Assembly: GCA_002409625.1 (NCBI GenBank)
Contig: DHNY01000012.1
Span: forward strand, 22,175-86,174
Direction of reading: 5' to 3'
DNA from: Anaerolineaceae bacterium UBA5404
GTDB lineage: Bacteria; Chloroflexota; Anaerolineae; Anaerolineales; Anaerolineaceae
Length of the DNA: 64,000 nt
Both the position numbers and the translations under genes were made by a program. Shown here piece after piece: positions 32,878-41,668 of this stretch. Below the pieces are notes generated by a model, which was given only the letters and a program-made list of their open reading frames with translations, was not told the DNA's origin and did no database searches. The first letter of the stretch is position 1. Each line of letters starts with the position of its first letter.

Positions 32878-33591
32878 ATGCATCGCAAACCCCAAACTTT
32901 TCAATCAAGCCTTGACCGCACAATGGTCAAGGCTTTGCTCTTTGATATTGATGGCACACTCTCAGACAGCGATGATGAAATGGTTGCCTCTATTTACGCG
33001 CGCATGGCATGGCTCAATCCACCCTTTGAGGAGCAAAAAATTCACGCCTTTGTGCGCAAGATGGTGCACTTTATTCAAGCCCCTGCTAATCGCTTTTTGG
33101 CATTTATGGACCATATCGGCATTGACAAGCATCTGGCGCGCTTTTTGGATCATCGCGCAGGCAAGAAAACGCCCATTCCGGAGGATTTTCCGGTTATCCC
33201 TGGCGTAAGACCCATGCTGGATGCCCTAAAAGACCGCTATCCCTTTGCGGTTGTTTCAGCGCGCAATGGCGTTACCGTGCAAAAATTTTTGAGTGTCAAC
33301 AAGCTTGAAGATTATTTTGAGGTTGTGGTCAGTTCGCAAACCTGCGAAAAAACCAAACCTTTTGCCGACCCGCTGCTCTACGCAGCCAATGAACTGGGCG
33401 TCCCCATTGAAAACTGCTTGATGATTGGTGATACCCTTACCGATGTTCGCGCGGCATTGGCGGCTGGTGCACAGTCACTTTCTGTTTTGTGTGGATTTGG
33501 CACAGAAAAAGAGCTGAAAAAGAGTGGCACGCATCACATCCTGGAAAGCACCAGCCTTTTGGCAGCTTATCTTCTCAGCCACGACGATTAA
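32878..33591 (+). CDS. HAD family hydrolase
   Basis: A 237-residue phosphatase of the phosphoglycolate-phosphatase-like group. Motif I is LLFDIDGTLSD, motif II VVSARN, motif III K in EKTKPFADP, and motif IV IGDTLTDVRAA. A helical cap lies between motifs I and II. The start is uncertain: 28 bp separate it from the upstream gene and ATG 32923 (MVKALLFDIDG) is possible. The 3' end overlaps the convergent MFS gene by 4 bp. Confidence 0.85.
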   Translation: MHRKPQTFQSSLDRTMVKALLFDIDGTLSDSDDEMVASIYARMAWLNPPFEEQKIHAFVRKMVHFIQAPANRFLAFMDHIGIDKHLARFLDHRAGKKTPIPEDFPVIPGVRPMLDALKDRYPFAVVSARNGVTVQKFLSVNKLEDYFEVVVSSQTCEKTKPFADPLLYAANELGVPIENCLMIGDTLTDVRAALAAGAQSLSVLCGFGTEKELKKSGTHHILESTSLLAAYLLSHDD

Positions 33592-35012
33592 AGCTGTTCT
33601 TCAATTGTTTCCTTTTCTAAATCTGAAAGCAAAATACCACCAGGCTCCTGGTCGTCCAGGCTTGCCACGGGTTTGTACAATAGGGCGACCAGTGCCATCA
33701 GGAAACAAAAGCCACCACCAATAACAAACCAAGCCCCGATGCCGATCGTTTCGGCAATCGGCGCAGCGATAACTAAACCAATCGGCACAGTTGCGGTAAT
33801 CATCGAACTCATCACCGTAAAAACACGCCCTTGCATCTCTGGGGGAATCTTATCTTTCATCAAGGCGCTTAAGGGACCATTTGTTATTACAACCATTATC
33901 GCTGTGAAAATCATCACACCGATTGCTACAAAAAACGCAGTCGGTGGCAAAAGACCAAAAGTGATCAACCCAAAGCCCATACCGAAAAGTCCCAGGATGA
34001 TGCTTCGCACCTTTTTCTTAAAACCGCCCCAAACTCCTAGTATGAGACCACCAACTATAATGCCAACCCCAAACGAGGAACTGAGCGCGGCGTATTCTCC
34101 AGCCCCTCTTTGAAAATGGTTTTGCACATGCAAAGGCAACAGGCTAAAGGCTGGCCCAATGGTCATGTTAATCATTGTGCCAAAAATGATCAATATTAAA
34201 ATACCACGCCAACTGATAACATACTTAAAGCCCTCTTTGACATCCTTTAGAATCGTTTTTGGCGTGACATGCGCGACGTCATCCTTGCGCACAGGTTGAG
34301 GCACTTTTACTGTAAAAATAAGCAGTAATATGGCGATGGCGGCAGTGACGGTATCGACTGCCAGCACACCTTGAATAGGCAAAAGGCTGAAAAGCAAAGC
34401 GCCCAAAACAGGTGAAACGATTTGGATAATGCCGTCAACGGCCTGTTGGATCCCAGCAAAGCGCGTGTAATGCGCACGGGGAATCATCAAGGTGAGCGAA
34501 GCGGTTATTGCCGGACCCTGGAAGATACCCGCTAGAGAACGCAGAAAAAGGATGGCGTAAATATGCCAGATTTGGATTAAGCCCGTCGCGAAAAGAACGA
34601 CCAACACCAAAGTAGCCAACGCCACCAAACCGTCTGAAATAATCATGGTCAGCTTGCGGTTCCAACGGTCCACCAAGGCGCCCGCAAATGGTCCCAGGAA
34701 AACCGAGGGCAGGGTGCCAGTAAGCGTGGCGGTCAGCAGAGTGATCGCCGAGCCAGTTTCTTTGGTGAGGTACCAAACCAGCGCGAATTGCACCAAAGCA
34801 CTCCCCAGCATCGACAAAACCTGGCCAATGCCCATCGGCAAGTAATTGCGCAACCAGTTCTCAGGAGGCTTAATCTGGCTTGGTGCCTGGATTGTTGAGT
34901 CTTCAGTCACTGTGCTTAAAGCATGGTCGCTGATTGAGATCCCATTACTATTTTCAGCAAAGTCTTCAGGAATATTTTCTTGAGTTTTAGCATTTTCAAA
35001 GTCTTGTTTCAT
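33588..35012 (-). CDS. MFS exporter, paralogue of the 35218 gene
   Basis: A 474-residue, 12-helix exporter of the macrolide-efflux/EntS type (DUF894-like). The first half has LRNYLPMGIGQVLS and the motif A region GALVDRWNRKLTM. It is highly similar along its length to the 35218-36639 protein, so the two arose by tandem duplication. A 60-residue acidic N-terminal extension precedes the first helix. ATG 35012 follows AGAGAG; a longer frame to 35039 is less likely. Substrate unknown. Confidence 0.85.
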   Translation of the reverse strand: MKQDFENAKTQENIPEDFAENSNGISISDHALSTVTEDSTIQAPSQIKPPENWLRNYLPMGIGQVLSMLGSALVQFALVWYLTKETGSAITLLTATLTGTLPSVFLGPFAGALVDRWNRKLTMIISDGLVALATLVLVVLFATGLIQIWHIYAILFLRSLAGIFQGPAITASLTLMIPRAHYTRFAGIQQAVDGIIQIVSPVLGALLFSLLPIQGVLAVDTVTAAIAILLLIFTVKVPQPVRKDDVAHVTPKTILKDVKEGFKYVISWRGILILIIFGTMINMTIGPAFSLLPLHVQNHFQRGAGEYAALSSSFGVGIIVGGLILGVWGGFKKKVRSIILGLFGMGFGLITFGLLPPTAFFVAIGVMIFTAIMVVITNGPLSALMKDKIPPEMQGRVFTVMSSMITATVPIGLVIAAPIAETIGIGAWFVIGGGFCFLMALVALLYKPVASLDDQEPGGILLSDLEKETIEEQL

Positions 35013-35152
35013 TGTCTCTCTTTTCTGGACTCTGGTCATTGTACTTTAATATGTTTTTCCTATGTCAGAAGAATTCAATTTTTGCACCTTTTGTCCATTT
35101 TTTGACACCGGCATTATTCTTGTTTTTTCTCAACCCCTAGACCATACAACAA

Positions 35153-35173
35153 AATCCTCCGAATGGGAGGATT
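35153..35173 (-). terminator. Possible terminator after the 35218 MFS gene
   Basis: AATCCTCC (35153-35160) and GGAGGATT (35166-35173) form an 8-bp stem, 44 bp after the stop. The minus-strand tail is only partly T-rich. Confidence 0.45.
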
Positions 35174-35217
35174 CTGTACTGAACTGCACGTCATTCAACG
35201 TGAACGGTCTTTAGAAA

Positions 35218-36639
35218 CTACTCTTGAGGGTCTTGCTCCTGGCTTGCGTTCAACACGATGCCATTCGGACCCTGTTGGTCATCAAGCGTTGCCAAGGGTT
35301 TATAGAGCAAACCAAAAACGCCCAGAGCCAGGCACACACCGCCTCCAATCAAGTACCAGGTGGATATGCTCAACAATTCGGCAATTGGCGCGGCAATAAT
35401 CAAGCCCAGCGGAACCGTTGCCTGCACCATCGAGCTCATCACGGTAAAGAACCTGCCTTGCATCTCGGGAGGAATCTTTTCTTTCATCGCCGCGTTTAGC
35501 GGACCGCTAATCATGACGAACATAAAACCGATAAGAACCATTAATCCGACTGAGAAATAATAACCAGTACGAGGTAAAAGCCCCAAAATAAACATGCCCG
35601 AACCCAAACCGAGGATGCCCATCATCACAGTCATGATTCGCCGCTTAAAACCGCCCCATAAACCCAGACTGATGCCTCCAATAATCGTGCCGATGCCAAG
35701 CGCTGAATTCAAGCCCGCGTAAGCGCTGGCGCCTCTTTGAAAATATTCCTGGACAAACAAAGGCAAAAGGTTGAGCGCCGGCATTGAAACCATATTGATA
35801 ATCGTGCCTCCTATCAAGAGCAAAAGCACACCTTTCCAACTGACCACAAACCTAATGCCCTCTTTAACATCGCGGAGAACCAGCTTGGTGGTAATCAGAA
35901 CCCTGTCCTTACTGCGTTGAGGCTGGGGAACCTTTACCAGGAAAAGAAGCAAAAGGATGGCGATGGTCGCGGTTACGGTATCTATCGCCAAAACTGCTTG
36001 CATCGGCAAATAGGCAATCAGCAAGGCGCCCAGTGGCGGAGCTACAATATTGATGATGCCATAAACCGATTGTTGCATACCCGAATAGCGCGTGAAATGC
36101 TCTTTGGGAATCATCAGGGTGCTAGAGGCATTTAAGGCTGGTGCCTGGAAAATACCCGCCAGCGACCGCACAAACAAGATAATGTAGATATGCCAAATGG
36201 CGATGCGATTGGTCGCGAACAAAATGACCAAAACCAATGTCGCCAGCGCCACCAAGCCATCCGAGAAAATCATGGTCAGCTTTCGATTCCAGCGGTCCAC
36301 CAGGGCACCCGCGAAAGGACCCAGAAAGACGGCTGGAAGCGTGCCGGTGAGGGTGGCGGTCAGCAGGGTCAACGCCGAACCAGTTTTTTGGGTGAGATAC
36401 CAAATCAGCGCGAACTGTACCAAAGCACTTCCCAGCAAAGAAAGCACTTGACCAATGCCCATCGGTAAGTAATTGCGCAACCATCTATCAGGCGGTTTTA
36501 TTTGACTTGTCGGCGGATTTGCAGATTCTTCTGCGGTGTTTAGATCAAAAAGGTTCTCGCTTGCATGGGTGGAGTACGCTTCAATCTGTTCTTTAGGCAG
36601 GCTGTCTGGTGGCGTTTCGCTTTTTGGGTTTTGTGTCAT
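35218..36639 (-). CDS. MFS exporter, paralogue of the 33588 gene
   Basis: A 473-residue, 12-helix transporter sharing the same N-terminal extension, LRNYLPMGIGQVLS core and GALVDRWNRKLTM motif as its neighbour. The two are separated by about 200 bp with a hairpin between them, so each may be transcribed alone. The most divergent parts are the N-terminal tail and the central loop, which could mean different substrates. ATG 36639 is preceded by AAAAGAGAA. It is divergent from the plsC-like gene. Confidence 0.85.
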   Translation of the reverse strand: MTQNPKSETPPDSLPKEQIEAYSTHASENLFDLNTAEESANPPTSQIKPPDRWLRNYLPMGIGQVLSLLGSALVQFALIWYLTQKTGSALTLLTATLTGTLPAVFLGPFAGALVDRWNRKLTMIFSDGLVALATLVLVILFATNRIAIWHIYIILFVRSLAGIFQAPALNASSTLMIPKEHFTRYSGMQQSVYGIINIVAPPLGALLIAYLPMQAVLAIDTVTATIAILLLLFLVKVPQPQRSKDRVLITTKLVLRDVKEGIRFVVSWKGVLLLLIGGTIINMVSMPALNLLPLFVQEYFQRGASAYAGLNSALGIGTIIGGISLGLWGGFKRRIMTVMMGILGLGSGMFILGLLPRTGYYFSVGLMVLIGFMFVMISGPLNAAMKEKIPPEMQGRFFTVMSSMVQATVPLGLIIAAPIAELLSISTWYLIGGGVCLALGVFGLLYKPLATLDDQQGPNGIVLNASQEQDPQE

Positions 36640-36726
36640 ATTTTCTCTTTTCAAATACTGTTGCATTGTACTTCACTTAGCAAACTTGGTGTAAACAGCA
36701 ATCAAACATCGCTAAATCCGCCCTTA

Positions 36727-36790
36727 TGGCATAAAACTCACTTCCTGGCACTTAGCTCCAATCAATTTACAAGTGTTCAATTTTATGCCA
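36727..36790. repeat. 10-bp inverted repeat in a divergent promoter region
   Basis: TGGCATAAAA (36727-36736) and TTTTATGCCA (36781-36790) are separated by 44 bp between the divergent MFS and acyltransferase genes. They could be a pair of operator half-sites. Confidence 0.4.
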
Positions 36791-36831
36791 ATAGCATGTA
36801 AAATAGGGTAAACCTTTACTGGACGGTAAAA

Positions 36832-37533
36832 ATGAGACGATCTAAATTCCGTGAAGAACATCAACTGAAGTACCCCTACCCGCGCTACCAATTCAGACGC
36901 AGTTTATTACGTGGGGGCATCAATTTTTTGGCTTGGCTCTTGCTCAACTATGAGGTTGAGGGCAAAGAAAACTTACCCAAAGAGGGTCCCTTATTAGTTG
37001 TTTGTAATCACTTTCACTTTTTAGACACTGTGGCAGCAATCCACGTATCCAAGTATCCGCTTGAATTTATCAACGACGCTGGAATGCCCATGGCGCCAGG
37101 TAAATTGAGATTCATCCCCGGTTTATGGAAAACGCTGCGGATTGAGCAAGGTACGGCGAACCTCGAGGCGATTCGCGCCGCTGAAGCGATTTTGGCGCAG
37201 GATGGCATTTTGGCAATCATGCCTGAAGGTCATGTTAGCAAACCGCCCTTGCGTGAAGCTTTGCCCGGCGCGGCATTTTTGGCACTTCGCTTGGGCGTAC
37301 CCATTTTGCCCGTAGGAACATTTAGCAAAGATGATTGGGACATCTTTGGCACACTGCGCAAGAAAAAGCGCAAGGCACACGTCATCACCCGCATTGGCAA
37401 ACCTTTTGGTCCGCTCAAACCGGAAAAGGAAGGTGCCCGCCCTGGACGAGAAGATGTTCAGCGCGCGGGGCATGAAATTATGCGCCAAATTGCCGCGCTC
37501 TTACCTCCCGAAACACGCGGCGCCTTTGGCTGA
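36832..37533 (+). CDS. plsC: 1-acyl-sn-glycerol-3-phosphate acyltransferase family protein
   Basis: A 233-residue PlsC-family enzyme that adds the second acyl chain to phosphatidate precursors. Motif I is NHFHFLDTV (HX4D, about 62-70), motif III PEGHVSK, and motif IV LPVGTF. An N-terminal hydrophobic patch associates it with the membrane. The exact acyl substrate cannot be told from sequence. It is followed 92 bp later by a DnaJ-like gene in the same direction. Confidence 0.88.
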   Translation: MRRSKFREEHQLKYPYPRYQFRRSLLRGGINFLAWLLLNYEVEGKENLPKEGPLLVVCNHFHFLDTVAAIHVSKYPLEFINDAGMPMAPGKLRFIPGLWKTLRIEQGTANLEAIRAAEAILAQDGILAIMPEGHVSKPPLREALPGAAFLALRLGVPILPVGTFSKDDWDIFGTLRKKKRKAHVITRIGKPFGPLKPEKEGARPGREDVQRAGHEIMRQIAALLPPETRGAFG

Positions 37534-37625
37534 TTATTGCCCGTGCCTGGCGATATTAACGCGCTTTATACACTCATTTGGTATCCTATACTGGTTGTTA
37601 GCTTGCTTTGGCGAGGGATTTAATT

Positions 37626-38621
37626 ATGGAATATAAGGACTATTACAAGACACTGGGCATTTCTAAAACCGCAACTGACGATGAGATCAAAAAGGCTTAT
37701 CGTGATTTAGCGCGCAAGTATCACCCGGACGTTAACAAAGATCCCAAAGCCGAAGAGATGTTCAAGGAAGTCAATGAAGCCTACCAGGTGCTTTCTGACA
37801 GCGAGAAACGCCAAAAATATGATCATTTAGGCTCAGAATGGCAACAATACCAACGCTCAGGCGGACAGCCAGGTGGCTTTGATTGGGGTCGCTGGCAACA
37901 ACAGCCTGGGCAAGGCACATCTTATCGCACCATGACGCCTGAGGAGTTCCAAGAGATTTTTGGAGGCAGCGGCGCCAGTGGTATGGGTGGTTTTGGCGGC
38001 TTGGGTGGCTTTTCTGATTTCTTCAATTCACTTTTTGGTGGCGGTTTTAGCGGTGGTTTTACAAGTGGTCCAGGCACCGAAAGTGTTTATAATCAGGGTG
38101 GCAGAACCTACCGCACTCAAGCGCCCGCACGACGGGATATGGAGCACGAGGTTGAAATCACGCTGGAAGAAGCTTATAGTGGCACATCACGCAGTTTGCA
38201 ATTCGTTGATGGGCGCAAAATAAACGCCAGCATCCCTGCCGGCGTGGACACCGGCTCTAAAGTGCGCTTGAGCGGTCAGGCGGATGGCGCGGACTTGTAT
38301 CTGCTCATCAAAGTACTCCCACACAAAACTTTCACCCGCAAGGGCAACAATCTGCAGCTTGACCTGCCGGTTGATTTCTACACCGCCGCATTGGGTGGTG
38401 AGGTTGAAGTGCCAACCATGGGCAAAACGGTAAAGCTCAACATCCCGGCTGGCACAAACAGCGGCAAAACGTTTAGACTCAAAGGCTTGGGCATGCCCAT
38501 TTTGAGAAAGAAAGGTGAAAAAGGCGATCTTCTTGCCAAAGCGGTCATCCATCTTCCTAAACCCTTGAGCCAGGCTGAGAAAGAAAAGCTGCAAGCGATA
38601 AAAGACGAATATCATAGTTAA
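37626..38621 (+). CDS. cbpA: DnaJ-like co-chaperone (CbpA type)
   Basis: A 331-residue class II J-protein. The J-domain (1-70) has the HPD motif in KYHPDVNKD. A Gly/Phe-rich segment follows (about 85-160, e.g. GGFGGLGGFSDFFNSLFGGG), then two beta substrate-binding domains and a dimerisation tail. The cysteine zinc finger of DnaJ is absent, which makes it CbpA-like. It works with DnaK. ATG 37626 is chosen because it opens MEYKDYYKTLGI; upstream codons are not part of the J-domain. Confidence 0.92.
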   Translation: MEYKDYYKTLGISKTATDDEIKKAYRDLARKYHPDVNKDPKAEEMFKEVNEAYQVLSDSEKRQKYDHLGSEWQQYQRSGGQPGGFDWGRWQQQPGQGTSYRTMTPEEFQEIFGGSGASGMGGFGGLGGFSDFFNSLFGGGFSGGFTSGPGTESVYNQGGRTYRTQAPARRDMEHEVEITLEEAYSGTSRSLQFVDGRKINASIPAGVDTGSKVRLSGQADGADLYLLIKVLPHKTFTRKGNNLQLDLPVDFYTAALGGEVEVPTMGKTVKLNIPAGTNSGKTFRLKGLGMPILRKKGEKGDLLAKAVIHLPKPLSQAEKEKLQAIKDEYHS

Positions 38622-38686
38622 AAATAAGCTTTAATACACATTGCCAATGCCGCCTAAGCCTTTGCAACCGCGTCCAGCCGGCTTTT

Positions 38687-38784
38687 TGTCAGTTATATCT
38701 GACACATTCCAACATTTAGCCATTTTTGTCAGTTATATCTGACACTCTCCTTGATTTTTATGCTTTTGTCAGTTATAACTGACA
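38687..38784. repeat. Three 18-bp palindromes at exact 40-bp spacing
   Basis: TGTCAGTTATATCTGACA occurs at 38687-38704 and 38727-38744, and the perfect palindrome TGTCAGTTATAACTGACA at 38767-38784. The period is exactly 40 bp, so the sites lie on one face of the helix. They stand in a 455-bp gap (38622-39076) before the second DUF4143 ATPase and look like binding sites for a dimeric regulator. Confidence 0.8.
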
Positions 38785-38825
38785 CATAACAAATGAGTTG
38801 GATCATCTAACCTCACCTTTGACCT

Positions 38826-38847
38826 GCGTGGAGGCGTGGATTGAAAC
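38826..38847 (+). repeat. Isolated 22-bp fragment of the CRISPR repeat
   Basis: This stretch equals the last 22 bases of the local CRISPR repeat (GCGTGGAGGCG then TGGATTGAAAC) with no mismatch. The 5' stem arm is missing, and the 10 bases before it match at only 2 positions. It lies 30 kb from the array, 230 bp before the second DUF4143 ATPase. It could be a relic of an array or of a crRNA-like gene. Confidence 0.8.
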
Positions 38848-38881
38848 ATCATAAAAAAACAAGCTGAGTAAATTGGGAGTT

Positions 38882-38905
38882 GTGCATGGCGGGGACGCCA
38901 TGCAC
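38882..38905. repeat. 10-bp hairpin in the gap before the second ATPase
   Basis: GTGCATGGCG (38882-38891) and CGCCATGCAC (38896-38905) pair around a GGGA loop. The following bases (38906-38950) contain several ACCAG/ATAC repeats of the sort often dispersed between genes. Confidence 0.6.
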
Positions 38906-39076
38906 CAGATACTAGATACCAGGAACCAGATGGCTGAAACCGAAAACCAGAATTCAGTAATAAAGATTCTGTAGCCACAACCAACCTGCAATAGCCCACG
39001 CCAAAGACAGGCAACGAGCAGTAGCCATTTGTTTCAAAAGTGACTTGTTGTGCCATAAACTAACGGAGAAAACACT

Positions 39077-40291
39077 ATGATTATTCGTCACACTTACCTG
39101 GACCGGATTAAGCCTTTTATTGATAAACCACTCATCAAGGTTCTTACCGGGGTGCGCCGGAGCGGAAAATCTGTCCTCCTACAACAGATTCAAAATTTGC
39201 TCCTTGAAAAAGGCGTCCCCGCTTCCCACTTCTATGTCATCAACTTTGAGTCTTCCGAGGCATTACATTTTCAGAATGGGACCGACCTCATTCAGGATAT
39301 CCGCCAAAAACACGGGGAGACCAAAGATAAACTTTACATTTTCCTTGACGAGATCCAAGACCTTTCCGGCTGGGAAAAAGCGGTCAATGCCCTGCGTGTT
39401 GATTTTGACTGCGACATTTATATCACCGGTTCAAACAGCACCTTGTTGTCTGGTGAGCTTGCCACACACATAGCCGGAAGATATGTTTCTTTTGATGTTT
39501 ATCCTTTTTCTTTTATGGAATTTCTGGAGTTACTCCGTAAAACAGACCCTGGGATTAGTGAACAAAAGGCTTTTGAGAAATACATCAAGCTGGGAGGTAT
39601 GCCCTTTTTACACCACATCAATTTTGAGGAAGAACCTTCCAAGCAATATCTAGAGGATCTTTATGCTTCCGTATTAATTAAGGACGTCGTCAGTCGCAAC
39701 AACATTCGAGATGCTGACCTTTTGCAAAGACTCGTTCTCTTTTTGATTTCAAACATTGGCAATCCTTTTTCTGCTCGTAGCATCTCAGCTTATTTAAAAA
39801 ATGAGTATCGAAATATTGCCCCTGAAACGGTCATCAACTATATCAAAGCTTGTGTAGACGCTTGCTTGTTTTATCCTGCAAAGCGTCAGGACCTTGTCGG
39901 CAAGAAAGTACTTCAAATTGATGAAAAGTATTATCTGGTAGACCACGGTATCCGTCAGGCAATTTATGGAGAAAACGAGCGTGATATTCATCTTGTGCTT
40001 GAGAATATCGTTTATATGGAATTACTCCGCCGTGGATACAAGGTAAGTGTTGGAAGAATAGGAGACAAAGAGATTGATTTTGTTGCCCAAGATGGCTATC
40101 AGAGGCTATATGTTCAGGTTTCCTACTTGATGGCGGATGAAGCCACTTTGGAGCGCGAGATTCGTCCACTCTTATTAGTTCAAGACAATTATCCAAAGCT
40201 CATCATTTCTATGGATCCCATCAATCGAAGTACCCAAGGAATTCAGCACTTCCCAATCGTAGAGTTTCTCCTCAGATCAGGCACTTTATAG
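39077..40291 (+). CDS. AAA ATPase with DUF4143 (copy 2, divergent)
   Basis: A 404-residue ATPase of the DUF4143 superfamily, more distant from copies 1 and 3. Walker A is TGVRRSGKSVLLQQ (about 25-38), Walker B IFLDEIQDL, sensor ITGSNSTL. The nuclease-like C-terminus has DKEIDFVAQ but reads QVS where the active Lys is expected, so it may be inactive. GGAG lies 11 nt before the ATG. Three palindromes and a CRISPR-repeat fragment lie upstream. Its role is not established. Confidence 0.85.
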   Translation: MIIRHTYLDRIKPFIDKPLIKVLTGVRRSGKSVLLQQIQNLLLEKGVPASHFYVINFESSEALHFQNGTDLIQDIRQKHGETKDKLYIFLDEIQDLSGWEKAVNALRVDFDCDIYITGSNSTLLSGELATHIAGRYVSFDVYPFSFMEFLELLRKTDPGISEQKAFEKYIKLGGMPFLHHINFEEEPSKQYLEDLYASVLIKDVVSRNNIRDADLLQRLVLFLISNIGNPFSARSISAYLKNEYRNIAPETVINYIKACVDACLFYPAKRQDLVGKKVLQIDEKYYLVDHGIRQAIYGENERDIHLVLENIVYMELLRRGYKVSVGRIGDKEIDFVAQDGYQRLYVQVSYLMADEATLEREIRPLLLVQDNYPKLIISMDPINRSTQGIQHFPIVEFLLRSGTL

Positions 40292-40293
40292 GC

Positions 40294-40310
40294 TACAATA
40301 GAGCAGTATG
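40294..40310 (+). promoter_or_regulatory. Near-leaderless promoter of the LOG gene
   Basis: TACAAT (40294-40299) stands 8 nt before ATG 40308, overlapping the end of the ATPase gene. Confidence 0.4.
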
Positions 40311-40901
40311 GAAAAAACCTTTCGCAAACACATCACCGTTTTTGCTGGCTCAGCAGATGGTCTGCCTGAAAGCCACCTCAAAGCTGCCTGGCACCTGGGC
40401 GCCACCCTCGCCAGGCAAGAGCGCACCATGGTTTATGGCGCTGGCTCAACCGGTTTGATGGGTGCCGTTGCCGATGGGGTGCTTGAAAACAAAGGGCAAG
40501 TTATTGGCGTGATTAATGACGGGCTCAACCTTGAACACCTCATCCACACCCGTTTAAGCAGTCTGGAAACCGTTAGAGACATCCAAACCAGGCAAAAACG
40601 CATGCTTGACCTCGCCGATGGCATCATCGCCCTGCCCGGGGGTTATGGCACTTACTACGAAACAATTGAAGCGCTCACCTGGGCACAAATTGGCTTACAT
40701 CGCAAGCCCATCGGACTGTTAAACATCGAAGGTTATTTTGATCCATTCGTTAAAATGATTGAGCACAGCATCGACCTGGCATACATTTATCCGGAGCACC
40801 GCGGGCTTTTTGTCGTTGCTGATGAACCCGAAGCGCTTTTGCAAATGCTGGATTGTTTCATCCCGCCGAAGAATATGAACAGGTGGTTAGACCGCACATG
40901 A
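40308..40901 (+). CDS. LOG family protein (nucleoside 5'-monophosphate phosphoribohydrolase)
   Basis: A 197-residue Rossmann-fold enzyme of the LOG/YvdD group, which removes ribose 5-phosphate from modified or normal nucleotides. The signature PGGYGTYYE (about 106-114) and MVYGAGSTGLMGAVADGVL are present. No cytokinin link is implied. The stop overlaps the next start (ATGA), coupling it to a HAD nucleotidase, which would fit a shared role in nucleotide clean-up. Confidence 0.88.
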   Translation: MEKTFRKHITVFAGSADGLPESHLKAAWHLGATLARQERTMVYGAGSTGLMGAVADGVLENKGQVIGVINDGLNLEHLIHTRLSSLETVRDIQTRQKRMLDLADGIIALPGGYGTYYETIEALTWAQIGLHRKPIGLLNIEGYFDPFVKMIEHSIDLAYIYPEHRGLFVVADEPEALLQMLDCFIPPKNMNRWLDRT

Positions 40902-41551
40902 TGGATCAAATCTCTGTCCTTTTTATTGACCTCGACGACACTGTATATCCCAGCTCTCTCAATATTTGGCCCTTTTTTATGGAGCGCATTCAGAGCTACT
41001 TGCGCGAGGTTCTTGGCATTGAACAAGAAGATACCGTAGCATTGCAACACCGCCTTTTTTTGCAATATGGCACAACCTTACGTGGCTTGCAGGTTGAATA
41101 CGGCATTGACATGCACGAATACCTTGACTGGGTTCATTCGATTGACCTTTCTGCGCATGTCTTCCCCGACCCTGAGCTACGCAAAGCGCTTCAAAGCTTG
41201 CCACAGCCAAAGTGGATTTTTACCAACGCCAGTGTCGCCCATGCTGAAAACATTTTGGGCTTAATGAACTTGCGCGATCTATTTGTGGATATTATCGACG
41301 TGGTTGCCACATCGCCTTACTGCAAACCGCAACCCGGAAGTTATGAGATTGCCCTCAGATTAGCCGGCAACCCACAACCTGAGCGCTGCCTCTTTTTGGA
41401 TGATCGCAGCGATAACCTGGATACCGCACGCAAATTGGGTATCCACACCTTGCAAGTTAAACCGGTGCCTGATGGCAAGCACCCATCCATCAGCCACTTG
41501 ATACACTTGCCTGATTACTTACGCAACAATAATCATAAAAAAAGTATATAA
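40898..41551 (+). CDS. HAD hydrolase, pyrimidine 5'-nucleotidase-like
   Basis: A 217-residue HAD phosphatase of the Sdt1/Phm8 pyrimidine-nucleotidase type. Motif I is LFIDLDDTVYPS, motif II IFTNAS, motif III Lys in YCKPQPGSYE, motif IV LFLDDRSDNLDTA. The start is the ATG at 40898 in the ATGATG that overlaps the LOG stop; the frame extends further upstream only within LOG. The pair suggests degradation or salvage of nucleotides. Confidence 0.85.
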   Translation: MMDQISVLFIDLDDTVYPSSLNIWPFFMERIQSYLREVLGIEQEDTVALQHRLFLQYGTTLRGLQVEYGIDMHEYLDWVHSIDLSAHVFPDPELRKALQSLPQPKWIFTNASVAHAENILGLMNLRDLFVDIIDVVATSPYCKPQPGSYEIALRLAGNPQPERCLFLDDRSDNLDTARKLGIHTLQVKPVPDGKHPSISHLIHLPDYLRNNNHKKSI

Positions 41552-41668
41552 AACGAAGCCACACACCTTGTTAATCATCTATATAAGAAGTGAATACGGC
41601 ACGATTATGGTATTCTTAAGCACTGTACCCAAACAACACGCCAAGTTGTGTTGAAACAGGAGGACTCT

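Noticed and set aside
38826..38880. The lone repeat fragment as a second functional crRNA-like repressor of the ATPase
   Set aside because: The 5' stem arm is missing and I found no TTC-flanked match of the following bases in the nearby promoter region.
38769..39056. A 95-codon minus-strand ORF across the gap before the second ATPase
   Set aside because: It runs through a palindrome, the CRISPR-repeat fragment and a hairpin, and reads like translated repeat sequence. No ribosome binding site or family is seen.
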